From Candidatus Ryanbacteria bacterium RIFCSPLOWO2_12_FULL_47_9c (GTDB lineage: Bacteria > Patescibacteriota > Minisyncoccia > Ryanbacterales > GWA2-47-10b), in contig MHOB01000056.1 of assembly GCA_001821795.1 (NCBI GenBank), forward strand, positions 1 through 17,488: 17,488 nt of DNA, read 5' to 3'. Under the pieces are notes generated by a model. It searched no databases, was not told where the DNA came from, and saw only the letters and a list, made by a program, of their open reading frames with translations. This document shows positions 1 to 6,048 of the stretch, one piece after another. Made by a program: the position numbers and the translations under genes. The stretch's first letter is position 1; the number at the start of each line of letters is the position of its first letter.

Positions 1-117
1 TTCCTGCCAATGATCGTTGAGAAGCTCGGTAAAAACAATCACATTGTCTTCACAGCACGAAAACGAGAACCAGCCGATTTTTATTTTTTCTGCGGGCTTT
101 TGTGCGCTTTCAGCCAT
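1..117 (-). CDS. NiFe-hydrogenase small-subunit-like (NuoB-type 20 kDa) protein, N-terminus only
   Basis: Only the first 39 codons are in the window; the gene runs off the left edge. The ATG at 117 gives a short polar leader and then IGWFSFSCCEDNVIVFTELL. This resembles the start of the 'NADH:ubiquinone oxidoreductase 20 kDa subunit' / group-3b NiFe hydrogenase delta subunit. In that family this segment carries the first cysteines of the proximal iron-sulfur cluster; here a Cys pair is present at residues 21-22. The start codon lies 7 bases after the stop of the FAD oxidoreductase gene, so the two are almost surely cotranscribed. The family passes electrons between the NiFe site and the ferredoxin/flavin partners. 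The large subunit would be expected beyond the edge. The call rests on a short sequence, so other NuoB-fold proteins remain possible. Confidence 0.7.
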   Translation of the reverse strand, partial: MAESAQKPAEKIKIGWFSFSCCEDNVIVFTELLNDHWQE

Positions 118-124
118 ACCGCGA

Positions 125-1357
125 TTATACAATAAGCGTCTTTAAATCAAAACTAGCGTTGCCTAGATCTTGCTCGCGTCCGGCGACATTTACATTTTTT
201 TCTATCATTTTCGAAATTAGGCCGAGCTCGTTTGTTCTATTGATGAGAGTGGCGCCAAACACTTTGCCGTCTTTAACAATAATCCTGCCGTACGAACCCG
301 CATCAGCCGAGCCGCGCGGTATGACGGTGCGCTCTGGAAGTGGCCTAGAGTCGCCCACAAACGCGATCGTAATGCCAAAGCCCTGCGTCGTATAAAAAGA
401 AACGAGTTTAAACGGGTCGTGTTTTCCAGTCATGTTGAATGCGGCGGCCCTGCCGTGCATCTGCGCGTTGACCCAATTTCCGAGCTGGATTTGTTCATCC
501 AAAATTACATCGCGAAACTCCGCCGCGTCTCCCGCCGCCCACACATCGGGCATGTTTGTTTCAAGATATTCGTTTGCAAGAATCCCGTGATTCACGGCAA
601 CTCCCGCGTTTTTCAGCCAATCGGTCGGGCACGAAAGGCCGATGCCCGCGATAATCATCTGGCACGCAAGCCGCGTGCCGTCTTTGAGTATAGCGCCATC
701 AACCATTTTTTCTCCGAGCACACTTGCCACCTCGGCATTGCGGTAAATTTTGACGCCGCCTTTCTCAAGCGCGCGCTCGATAATTTTTCCTGATGCTTCG
801 TCAAGCATCGGCGACCAATAATGCGCCTCGCGCAAAATCAGCGACACTTCGAGATTCGCAAGCCGCAACATATCGCACATTTCAAAACTCACAAAACCGC
901 CACCGATTGAAAGCGCCTGTTTTGCATTGGGCACTGCGGCAATAATTGCTTTTGCGTCATCAAGCGTGCGCAAGTAAAAAACTCCAGCTTCAGGAATTTT
1001 CAGATCCCATATGCGCACTCGGCCGCCCACAGCAAGCAAAAGTTTTTCGTACGTAATCACTTCGCCGCTCGAGAGCGTGACATTTTTTGCTTTTGCATCA
1101 AGCGCGTTTGCTGTAACACCTGAAATCAACTCAATATTTTTTTCTTTGTACCACGATTCTGTTTTGAGCCAAATCTGTTCAAACGGAATTTTTTGCAGAA
1201 AAAAATTCGGCTTAGAAAGCATGATGCGCGAATAGAGCCGGTAGGGCTCATCGGAAACAATCGCGATGCTCGCCGAAACATCGAGCCCGCGCAAAGTTTC
1301 TGCGGCAGTGGTACCCGCGACTCCACCGCCAATAATCAGATACTTAACGGATTTCAT
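125..1357 (-). CDS. FAD/NAD(P)-dependent oxidoreductase (ferredoxin/rubredoxin reductase class)
   Basis: A 410-aa two-Rossmann flavoprotein. Residues 8-15 (IIGGGVAG) form the N-terminal FAD dinucleotide fold. IGGGFVSFE at 151-159 is the NAD(P) fold. DVWAAGDAAEF at 271-281 is the second FAD-binding motif, with the Asp that contacts the flavin ribityl chain. The order and length match NirB-type NADH-dependent and rubredoxin/ferredoxin reductases. The third glycine of the NAD(P) motif is Ser157, which is unusual. No redox-active CxxC disulfide follows the first fold, so this is not a thioredoxin reductase or lipoamide dehydrogenase. Its start overlaps the ferredoxin stop by 4 bases (ATGA), and the hydrogenase-like gene follows 7 bases later. 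It probably moves electrons between NAD(P)H, the ferredoxin and the hydrogenase; this is inferred from context. Confidence 0.85.
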   Translation of the reverse strand: MKSVKYLIIGGGVAGTTAAETLRGLDVSASIAIVSDEPYRLYSRIMLSKPNFFLQKIPFEQIWLKTESWYKEKNIELISGVTANALDAKAKNVTLSSGEVITYEKLLLAVGGRVRIWDLKIPEAGVFYLRTLDDAKAIIAAVPNAKQALSIGGGFVSFEMCDMLRLANLEVSLILREAHYWSPMLDEASGKIIERALEKGGVKIYRNAEVASVLGEKMVDGAILKDGTRLACQMIIAGIGLSCPTDWLKNAGVAVNHGILANEYLETNMPDVWAAGDAAEFRDVILDEQIQLGNWVNAQMHGRAAAFNMTGKHDPFKLVSFYTTQGFGITIAFVGDSRPLPERTVIPRGSADAGSYGRIIVKDGKVFGATLINRTNELGLISKMIEKNVNVAGREQDLGNASFDLKTLIV

Positions 1358-1587
1358 GGGTACATCTGCTTGCCCTCACCGTCAAAAAGAAAAATTGCTT
1401 TTGTGGGGCATGACTGCGCGGCAAGCATCAGCGTTTCGTCATTTGCCGTGCCGCCCTCTTTGATAACAGCCTTATTTTCGCCGTCGAGCGCAAAATAATC
1501 CGCAGCCGCCACAACGCAGCTTGCCGCGCCAATGCACAAATCCCGATTAACCGTAACCTTTTTAATTCTATTTTCTTCGTTCGCCAT
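1354..1587 (-). CDS. Single-cluster ferredoxin with three cysteines
   Basis: A 77-aa ferredoxin. The cluster segment reads CIGAASC (Cys18, Cys24), and Cys60 lies in SCPTKAI. The position that is Cys in a usual CxxCxxC ferredoxin is Ala21. Three cysteines in this spacing are typical of [3Fe-4S] ferredoxins, such as those serving P450s in actinobacteria, or of [4Fe-4S] centres with a non-Cys ligand. It is the first gene of the redox operon and is translationally coupled to the FAD oxidoreductase. No clear Shine-Dalgarno precedes ATG 1587. A -10-like GATAAT ends 8 bases before it, suggesting a leaderless or nearly leaderless message. It is the likely electron carrier between the flavoprotein and the hydrogenase-like subunit. 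Confidence 0.88.
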   Translation of the reverse strand: MANEENRIKKVTVNRDLCIGAASCVVAAADYFALDGENKAVIKEGGTANDETLMLAAQSCPTKAIFLFDGEGKQMYP

Positions 1588-1595
1588 ATGGTTTT

Positions 1596-1624
1596 ATTAT
1601 CCAAAAATCCACACATCTAATCAA
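1596..1624 (-). promoter_or_regulatory. Promoter of the ferredoxin-hydrogenase operon
   Basis: On the minus strand there is TTGATT (-35, 1619-1624), a 17-bp spacer, then GATAAT (-10, 1596-1601). The ATG follows after 8 bases. The -10 matches consensus at 5 of 6 positions and the -35 at 4 of 6. The start point would fall within a few bases of the initiation codon. Confidence 0.5.
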
Positions 1625-1634
1625 GTTGACAAAT

Positions 1635-1652
1635 ACTACCTTATAAAGTAGT
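1635..1652. promoter_or_regulatory. 18-bp near-perfect palindrome, candidate operator
   Basis: The sequence ACTACCTTATAAAGTAGT is symmetric except for one position pair (8 of 9 pairs match). Its centre lies about 55 bases upstream of the predicted transcription start of the ferredoxin operon, just upstream of the -35. This form suits a homodimeric winged-helix regulator such as a MarR- or HxlR-type protein. The regulator is not in the window's redox operon. Confidence 0.5.
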
Positions 1653-1698
1653 TACAAACGGTACGAAGGCGGCCTTCTGTATTTCTACAAAATTTTTC

Positions 1699-2172
1699 TC
1701 AACTTCGATCATTGCGTATATCATCAATCTTTTTAATATTTTCAAGAACACCGTTGATTACTATTGGTTTCATCCCCAAAATTTCTTCCGTATGTGACAT
1801 TTGGGGTATCTCGTTCAGAAGATAGGTTGGCTTTTTCAGGTAAAGAGCAAGGCCCATCTCCATAAGCGTGTTCCCTCCTATATAACCCGGGACTCCTTTT
1901 TTGTCGTGGTTCAATACTAAAATGGCATCGGCCCATGCTACTTTATCAAAGTGGCGCACAATGGCCTGTTCCTTTCTATCCCAAATCCACGTATCGTTTC
2001 TCGTTGCAGATTGCCTCCGCGCATAGTATTCCTGAACCGGTATCGCCTCGCCGTTGTCGTCCTCAATTTCATTGGGAGGGAGCTTGACTTCATGACCCAA
2101 GAGTTGTAACTCTTTTTCTGTTTTGAGCATCTCATCATAGAACGCGATGCTGCCACAGATGGTTATCTTCAT
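1699..2172 (-). CDS. Nucleoside 2-deoxyribosyltransferase-like protein
   Basis: A 157-aa soluble protein with a Rossmann-like start (MKITICGSIAFYDEM). ADAILVLN at 81-88 is a hydrophobic strand after 'WADAI', and GYIGGNTLMEMGLAL at 96-110 follows. The G-G-N-T-x-x-E-x-G-x-A pattern with Glu105 is what deoxyribosyltransferase/DUF4406-type proteins use to bind ribose and place the catalytic Glu. These enzymes exchange or hydrolyse bases on (deoxy)nucleosides or nucleotides. It is the last gene of the run that begins at 5225, and its start overlaps the Nudix stop by 4 bases (ATGA). The match is by motif and length. A SLOG/TIR-like NAD- or nucleotide-processing role cannot be excluded. Confidence 0.65.
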   Translation of the reverse strand: MKITICGSIAFYDEMLKTEKELQLLGHEVKLPPNEIEDDNGEAIPVQEYYARRQSATRNDTWIWDRKEQAIVRHFDKVAWADAILVLNHDKKGVPGYIGGNTLMEMGLALYLKKPTYLLNEIPQMSHTEEILGMKPIVINGVLENIKKIDDIRNDRS

Positions 2173-2600
2173 AGTAGTATTGCCAACTTCTTAAACCAAT
2201 ATTCCCACACTGGTTCTAATGTTAGCTTTTGTATCTGCTCTTTGGAATACCAGCCGACAGATTTTGTCTCGCGATAATTTTGTTTTACTTCGCCCTCAAC
2301 ACCGCACTCAAAAAGATACCACCGATGACCCTCAACGCCCTTGCTGCACCAATTCCATGCAAGGAACTCTTCAAAAAGCAATTTATGCAAAGTAACCTTA
2401 AAACCGCTCTCTTCCTCAACTTCGCGCACGAGCGCCTCTTGAACACTCTCCGCGGCGTCAACGTGCCCGGCGATGCCTGCAAAACCGAGCGGAGGAATCG
2501 CTCGATCGATCAGGAAATATTTTCCATCCTTTTGGATAATGGCGCCAACCGAATAGTGTGCAACCTTGCCGTCACGTAAGATTTCTTTGGGAGCAATCAT
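2169..2600 (-). CDS. Nudix hydrolase
   Basis: A 143-aa Nudix-fold protein. Residues 45-67 give a perfect Nudix box: G45, five residues, E51, seven residues, then REVEEESGF (R59, E60, E63, E64, G66). This motif binds the divalent metals that hydrolyse a nucleoside diphosphate linked to X. Substrate cannot be read from the box; AFGIAGH-type context and IDRAIPPLGF before it resemble general NTP/ADP-ribose members. ATG 2600 is chosen as the start. An in-frame TTG sits one codon upstream (2603), and the preceding gene's TGA stop is shared in TTGATG, so either start is coupled to the 2H gene. It sits between the 2H phosphoesterase and the deoxyribosyltransferase-like gene. Confidence 0.9.
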   Translation of the reverse strand: MIAPKEILRDGKVAHYSVGAIIQKDGKYFLIDRAIPPLGFAGIAGHVDAAESVQEALVREVEEESGFKVTLHKLLFEEFLAWNWCSKGVEGHRWYLFECGVEGEVKQNYRETKSVGWYSKEQIQKLTLEPVWEYWFKKLAILL

Positions 2601-3223
2601 CAATTATTCTCCTGTAATTTTTTTCCCAATCGGAAGGTTTTGAGAATTGACGTGACCTGATAGCGGCGGTCAACTCGGCAGAGCGCGATTGTATCTGCTA
2701 TAAATGCGCACTGAAATTTTCTAAGTTTTTTGGCGGCCGCGTCAACGTCTTCACGAGTGATGAATTTCGCCAAAGTAAAATGTGGCTTGAAGTATTTGAG
2801 AACATGGTGACTGCCATATCGCTTGCAATAGAGTGCCTCCATTTTGCTCGGCTTGCGCTCCGGATGCGGCCACGGCATTGCACCTGTTTTGAAAGTTTTG
2901 CATTTACCAACTACTTCGCCGTGCAATCGCTCAAGCGTTTTGGTATTTGAAAGTTTTAGCCACATGCCTCTACTCGAGCGCGCAGATATACCGCGAGAAT
3001 GAATAGTGATTGGTTGATACACACGCACGAGACGTTCAATCGCGCTCGCAATTTTTGCTATCCCTATTTTTGACGTTCGAATATGGAAGATGCTGACGTG
3101 CGGGATGAGTCTCCGATTGTCTACGAGATACACACTGCGCCGCCCGCGGCTTGACGCACGTACAGCACGGCCGATGCGTTCGCGGATCTTTGGTGGCGGC
3201 AATATGACAACATCATAATACAT
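2600..3223 (-). CDS. 2H phosphoesterase superfamily protein (2'-5' RNA ligase-like)
   Basis: A 207-aa protein with the two HxT/S motifs that define the 2H fold: HVS at 42-44 (IPHVSIFHI) and HFT at 148-150 (KPHFTLAKF). The paired histidines catalyse attack on 2',3'-cyclic phosphates or 2'-5' linkages. Members include bacterial ThpR-type RNA ligases/cyclic phosphodiesterases and ADP-ribose cyclic phosphatases. The protein is basic, with several Arg-rich stretches near the N-terminus, which fits an RNA-related substrate. Its start is 9 bases beyond the permease stop, and its stop overlaps the Nudix start. It is probably part of the operon that begins at 5225. Confidence 0.82.
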   Translation of the reverse strand: MYYDVVILPPPKIRERIGRAVRASSRGRRSVYLVDNRRLIPHVSIFHIRTSKIGIAKIASAIERLVRVYQPITIHSRGISARSSRGMWLKLSNTKTLERLHGEVVGKCKTFKTGAMPWPHPERKPSKMEALYCKRYGSHHVLKYFKPHFTLAKFITREDVDAAAKKLRKFQCAFIADTIALCRVDRRYQVTSILKTFRLGKKLQENN

Positions 3224-3232
3224 AAGTAAAAT

Positions 3233-4039
3233 CTACCCAGACATGCTCTCTGCGCTAAAACGTGTAATGAGACCATTGCGAAGAACCAAACGATAAATAC
3301 GCACGAAAAAGAAGTAAGCAAGGAGTACATAAAATACAGCGAGCACCACGCCCATTAGAAGACTGGAAATGTCTGGCGTACCTGCAGTAAGAAGCGTCCG
3401 CATGCCCTCAAATGTGTATGAGGGCGGTAAGAGCTTTGAGATTGGTCGAAGCAGGGCCGGAAGCGTTGAAACCGGATAAAACACGCCGGCAAAAGGCCCC
3501 AAAAGAAACGGGATCGGCCACGCAAACCATTCGGACGCCGGCCCAAGCCGCAACACAACGCCTGTGGTAAAAATACCAAGCGCAAGGCCAAATAAAAATA
3601 ACGTGAGAAGAAAAAAGAAAAGATACGTGCCCAGCACAAATACATTGTAACCAAATGCGATACCCGCGAACACAAGCATGAACAAAAGCCCCACCGTGCT
3701 TGTGACGATGCTCGTTAGTACAAGACCGCTTACGTATTCCTTTACGCTCAATGGAGACGCAAAAAGATTCAAAAAATTCTGCGACCAGACATCCTCAAAA
3801 AACGCGACCATCACACCCTGTTGAACACGAATCAGAAAATCCCATAAAATAATAGCGCCGAGGAGCGTAGAGACGAGATCAACGTGTACAGTTCCCGTCG
3901 AACTAAAATACTTCGTAACAAAACCCCAAAGAACAACATCGAGCGTGATCCAAAGAAAAATGTTTGCGAAACGCGTCTTATTGCGCCGCAAGAGAAACAT
4001 CTGCCTCAAGAAAATTGCGTACACACGTTTTAGTTTCAT
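3233..4039 (-). CDS. ABC-2 type transporter permease
   Basis: A 268-aa integral membrane protein with a short basic cytoplasmic start (KLKRVYAIFLRQMFLLRRNK). About six hydrophobic segments follow, near residues 24-46, 58-84, 103-131, 133-165, 171-195 and 227-250. This is the size and layout of an ABC-2 exporter half. It lies 6 bases after its ATPase, with which it should form a dimeric exporter of the NatAB/drug or polysaccharide-export type. The substrate is unknown. It is a full-length gene with no sign of damage. Confidence 0.88.
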   Translation of the reverse strand: MKLKRVYAIFLRQMFLLRRNKTRFANIFLWITLDVVLWGFVTKYFSSTGTVHVDLVSTLLGAIILWDFLIRVQQGVMVAFFEDVWSQNFLNLFASPLSVKEYVSGLVLTSIVTSTVGLLFMLVFAGIAFGYNVFVLGTYLFFFLLTLFLFGLALGIFTTGVVLRLGPASEWFAWPIPFLLGPFAGVFYPVSTLPALLRPISKLLPPSYTFEGMRTLLTAGTPDISSLLMGVVLAVFYVLLAYFFFVRIYRLVLRNGLITRFSAESMSG

Positions 4040-4045
4040 AGTTTA

Positions 4046-4798
4046 TTATGATGTTATTTCAAGCGAGAGCGGTTCGCGCGCAATGGTAATAAAAAGCTCT
4101 TCGAGGTTCTTTTTCTTATATTCGCGTGTAAGCGTCTTCGGATTTCCCTCGAGAAGAATTCTCCCGTGCGAGAGAAAAAGGACGCGATCACACACAACCT
4201 CAACTTCGTGCATATTGTGCGACGTCCACAAAATCGCCGCCTGTTCGTGCGCCGCATACTTACGAATCTTATCGCGCGTCAAAAGCGCAGTGCTCGGGTC
4301 AAGCGACGCGGTCGGCTCATCGAGCAGCAAAAGTTTTGGCGTGTTGATCATTGCCTTTGCAAGCGCCACGCGCGTCTGCTCGCCAGACGAAAGAATACCG
4401 GCTTTTGTGTCGGCAAATTCTTCAAGCGAAAACTCTTTGAGAAGCATGCTAATTTTCTCTTTCAAATTATCAACTCCGTAGAGAAGCCCGAAAATATAAA
4501 GATTTTCCCACACGGATTGGTTACCGGGCACGTGCGCATAGATCGCGGCAAAATTTACGCGCTCCATAATGTTTCCGCGATTCCGTTTCAACTCATTCCT
4601 AAATATTTCAACCGAACCGCCCGATGGCTCCAAGACACCGAGAATCATATTGATTGTAGTTGTCTTGCCAGCTCCATTCGGACCCAAGAGTCCCACAATT
4701 TCTCCTGCACGCACAGAAAAAGAGATCGCATCAACAGCTTTTGCCGTGCCATATATTTTCGTAAGCCCTTTTACCTCGAGTATCGATTGATTATCCAT
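4046..4798 (-). CDS. ABC transporter ATP-binding protein
   Basis: A 250-aa ABC ATPase. Walker A is GPNGAGKT at 39-46, the signature loop is LSSGEQTRVALAKAM at 136-150, Walker B is LLLLDEP at 156-162, and the switch histidine is H194 in WTSHNM. The Q-loop region reads VNFAAIYAHVPGN and has no glutamine at the usual place, as in some ABC-2-linked ATPases. It starts inside the last 8 bases of the upstream hypothetical gene and is followed by the permease, so all three are probably translationally coupled. Together with the permease it forms an exporter that uses ATP hydrolysis in the cytoplasm. Confidence 0.93.
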   Translation of the reverse strand: MDNQSILEVKGLTKIYGTAKAVDAISFSVRAGEIVGLLGPNGAGKTTTINMILGVLEPSGGSVEIFRNELKRNRGNIMERVNFAAIYAHVPGNQSVWENLYIFGLLYGVDNLKEKISMLLKEFSLEEFADTKAGILSSGEQTRVALAKAMINTPKLLLLDEPTASLDPSTALLTRDKIRKYAAHEQAAILWTSHNMHEVEVVCDRVLFLSHGRILLEGNPKTLTREYKKKNLEELFITIAREPLSLEITS

Positions 4799-5225
4799 AA
4801 ATCAATTTTTGCACGATGTGCCGGATTTGACCGCGCGGGGCACTCATTACCCATTTCGAAAGATGTTTGGATGTGCATCCATCACTTTTTTTCAGTGACT
4901 CGGTATCCCCGAGCATTCGAAGTACTTCCGCAAATAAGAATTGGTCGCCCTTCTGATTGTAATGATATTTCTTCGCGAGGTTCGTATCCTCACGCAACAC
5001 GCTATACAGCGCCTCTTGCAGCGGACTAAGCACAATATCAGATATTTGCGATATAAGCCCCGCCTGCTCAATCATATGTTTATTTATCATCTTCATGTTT
5101 TTTGCATGCTCAAGCGCACTATTATAGTCATTCTCATCATCAATAATGCCGCCCGCCCCTCGATACAGCTCGTAACCATTTCGCTCCGCATTTTCCGGTT
5201 GAGTTATTTCGCCAAATGATGCCAT
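4791..5225 (-). CDS. Hypothetical soluble protein, first gene of the ABC-exporter operon
   Basis: A 144-aa protein I do not recognise. It has no signal peptide or membrane segment. The N-terminus is acidic and Gly/Asn-rich (to about residue 35). The rest looks helical, with a stretch at 55-85 (LISQISDIVLSPLQEALYSV) that could be an interaction or winged-helix-like domain. Its stop lies within the start of the ATPase gene (8-base overlap), so its dose is tied to the exporter; an accessory or regulatory role is inference only. ATG 5225 lacks a Shine-Dalgarno, but a TATACT hexamer ends 7 bases upstream, predicting a leaderless message. Confidence 0.75.
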   Translation of the reverse strand: MASFGEITQPENAERNGYELYRGAGGIIDDENDYNSALEHAKNMKMINKHMIEQAGLISQISDIVLSPLQEALYSVLREDTNLAKKYHYNQKGDQFLFAEVLRMLGDTESLKKSDGCTSKHLSKWVMSAPRGQIRHIVQKLIYG

Positions 5226-5232
5226 ATCTTTC

Positions 5233-5261
5233 AGTATAAATTGATGAATATTTTAAAACAA
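5233..5261 (-). promoter_or_regulatory. Proximal promoter of the ABC-exporter operon
   Basis: Minus strand: TTGTTT (5256-5261), a 17-bp spacer, TATACT (5233-5238), then 7 bases to ATG 5225. The -10 matches 5 of 6 consensus positions and the -35 is weak. Transcription would begin almost at the start codon. This would allow the operon to be expressed independently of the upstream terminated leader. Confidence 0.5.
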
Positions 5262-5283
5262 ATTGATTAAAACAAAGTTTTAA

Positions 5284-5433
5284 TAAAAAAGCCTTAGAGA
5301 AACCAATAATATACTATCTGAAAATCTGAACAGCCACGAATAAAAATCTTGCTGGATATATCAGAATATAGAATTATTGGCTTTTCTAAAGCCCTTTGAA
5401 AGCTGGCCCCTACGGCCGAGACATTACCGAAGT
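5284..5433 (-). ncRNA. Candidate structured leader or small RNA upstream of the ABC operon
   Basis: The segment runs from a strong promoter (5440-5468) to an intrinsic-terminator-like U-run (TTTTTT at 5290-5285) and contains no ORF longer than a few codons. Visible pairings: GGCC at 5414-5417 with GGCC at 5405-5408 around GTAGG, extended by CU/AG with one bulge; a perfect 6-bp hairpin GGCUUU-AGA-AAAGCC at 5379-5393; and a long-range stem CCAAUAAU (5380-5373) with AUUAUUGG (5310-5303), extended outward by AGAAA/UUUCU. The AAAGCC strand can pair either locally with GGCUUU or with the terminal GGCUUU at 5293-5288 that leads into the U-run. Such mutually exclusive pairing is typical of attenuators and riboswitches. 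It could regulate the ABC operon or be a free-standing RNA. I could not match it to a known Rfam family. Confidence 0.5.
5285..5310 (-). terminator. Intrinsic terminator-like end of the leader RNA
   Basis: The 3' arm AUUAUUGGUUUCU (5310-5298) is followed by CUAAGGC and then six U (5290-5285). Its partner arm lies about 65-80 nt upstream (5373-5386) in the same transcript, and the terminal GGCUUU can also pair with AAAGCC at 5384-5379. The stem is therefore long-range rather than a compact hairpin, which lowers confidence. Confidence 0.4.
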
Positions 5434-5439
5434 ACCCAC

Positions 5440-5468
5440 AGTATAGCATGTACACTTTATGATGTCAA
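5440..5468 (-). promoter_or_regulatory. Strong sigma-70 type promoter with extended -10
   Basis: Minus strand: TTGACA (5463-5468) is a perfect -35, followed by a 17-bp spacer ending in TGC, then TATACT (5440-5445). This is one of the two best promoters in the window. Its start point is near 5433, about 200 bases before the first gene of the ABC operon, so it makes the leader RNA. The 32-bp operator-like element ends 12 bases upstream of the -35. Confidence 0.75.
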
Positions 5469-5480
5469 ACGCGCTATAAA

Positions 5481-5512
5481 ACATCCTTACATTCTCAAGT
5501 ATATAAGGATGT
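5481..5512. promoter_or_regulatory. Operator-like element, copy 1 (perfect 9-bp inverted repeat)
   Basis: Arms ACATCCTTA (5481-5489) and TAAGGATGT (5504-5512) are perfectly complementary around a 14-bp centre that contains ATTCTCAAGTAT. A second copy, identical at 26 of 32 positions, lies upstream of the regulator gene at 5818-5849. Copy 1 sits right after the stop of the regulator gene and just upstream of the leader promoter. Its centre is near -63, a position more usual for an activator or distal repressor site. Confidence 0.6.
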
Positions 5513-5516
5513 CGTG

Positions 5517-5801
5517 TCATGCGCGCTGGAATGATTTTAAAAATTGGACAAACGTTTTGCCGTATGGTGACAAGGCATGCTCTACAAATTTGCCGCGGTA
5601 CTTCTTGCTAATAAGCCCCGCTTGATGGAGCCTTCGCGTGTGCTCGCCCAAGGTTTTCTCGTTTGCGCCAAGTGTTTCAACTATATCTTCAAGACTTATT
5701 CCCTCGCGCTCGGCTACAAGAAGCAAAATCTCAATGCGATAATGATTCGCCATACCCTTGAGATGCCGCTCCATCTGCTTACCCGTTTTTATTTTCCCCA
5801 T
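5517..5801 (-). CDS. ArsR-like winged-helix transcriptional regulator
   Basis: A 94-aa single-domain protein. Helices at about 11-32 (RHLKGMANHYRIEILLLVAE) lead into a helix-turn-helix: ISLEDIVETLGANEKTLGEH (35-54), with recognition helix about 47-60. A beta-wing follows, LISKKYRGKFVEHALSPYG (63-81), then a C-terminal helix. This is the ArsR/HTH_20-type winged helix. No cysteine or histidine cluster for metal sensing is seen. It is flanked by two copies of the operator-like element, one overlapping its own predicted -35, which suggests autoregulation and control of the adjacent RNA and ABC operon. ATG 5801 follows a TAAAGT hexamer by 6 bases and lacks a Shine-Dalgarno. Confidence 0.82.
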   Translation of the reverse strand: MGKIKTGKQMERHLKGMANHYRIEILLLVAEREGISLEDIVETLGANEKTLGEHTRRLHQAGLISKKYRGKFVEHALSPYGKTFVQFLKSFQRA

Positions 5802-5807
5802 ATTTCT

Positions 5808-5835
5808 ACTTTACACGATATCCTTATATTCTCAA
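5808..5835 (-). promoter_or_regulatory. Promoter of the winged-helix regulator gene
   Basis: Minus strand: TTGAGA (5830-5835), a 16-bp spacer, TAAAGT (5808-5813), then 6 bases to the ATG. The -35 lies inside the conserved centre of operator copy 2, so a bound regulator would block RNA polymerase. The -10 is only 4 of 6 to consensus. Confidence 0.45.
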
Positions 5836-5849
5836 GTATGTTGGGGTGT
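5818..5849. promoter_or_regulatory. Operator-like element, copy 2 (autoregulatory position)
   Basis: Aligned to copy 1 it matches at 26 of 32 positions, including a 12-bp identical centre (ATTCTCAAGTAT). The left arm is well kept (ATATCCTTA) and the right arm is degenerate (TTGGGGTGT). It covers the predicted -35 of the regulator gene. A separate perfect 11-bp palindrome GTGTAGTACAC lies 8 bases further upstream (5858-5868). Confidence 0.55.
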
Positions 5850-5883
5850 TGATTATTGTGTAGTACACTTCGTTTGTGATTTT

Positions 5884-6048
5884 TTATCGTTCCCAAATTT
5901 TGCCGTCTGGTGCGAAGTCCACTTGATACTCTGGGATACCGAAAGAAATACCATACTGCTTTGCGTTTCTATATAGTATGGGGTTTTGTAAATCCACTTT
6001 GAATATCTTGCCTCGATCGAAAGCATCTTTCAAAAATTGCTTAGTCAT
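5884..6048 (-). CDS. Hypothetical 54-aa protein
   Basis: The reading frame is open further upstream, to 6156. ATG 6048 is preferred because it overlaps the MGMT stop (ATGA) and is preceded after 6 bases by a perfect extended -10 (TGTTATAAT). The resulting protein starts MTKQFLKDAFDRGKIFKVDL and ends with an aromatic/Asp-rich tail. It has no membrane segment or recognised motif. Upstream extension would add residues that overlap the MGMT gene in another frame, so it is rejected. Function unknown. Confidence 0.55.
   Translation of the reverse strand: MTKQFLKDAFDRGKIFKVDLQNPILYRNAKQYGISFGIPEYQVDFAPDGKIWER

Noticed and set aside
1664..1676. Hairpin GAAGG/CCTTC as a terminator between the redox and ABC-linked operons
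   Set aside because: The stem is only 5 bp and no U-run follows on either strand, so it is too weak to call.
4166..5029. 287-aa plus-strand ORF opposite the ABC genes
   Set aside because: It lies antisense to an ABC ATPase with all motifs. The translation is Arg/His/Cys-rich with no recognisable domain, typical of a shadow frame.
5284..5433. 6S RNA
   Set aside because: 6S RNA is a single long hairpin joining its own 5' and 3' ends. Here about 40 nt at the 5' side lie outside the closing stem.
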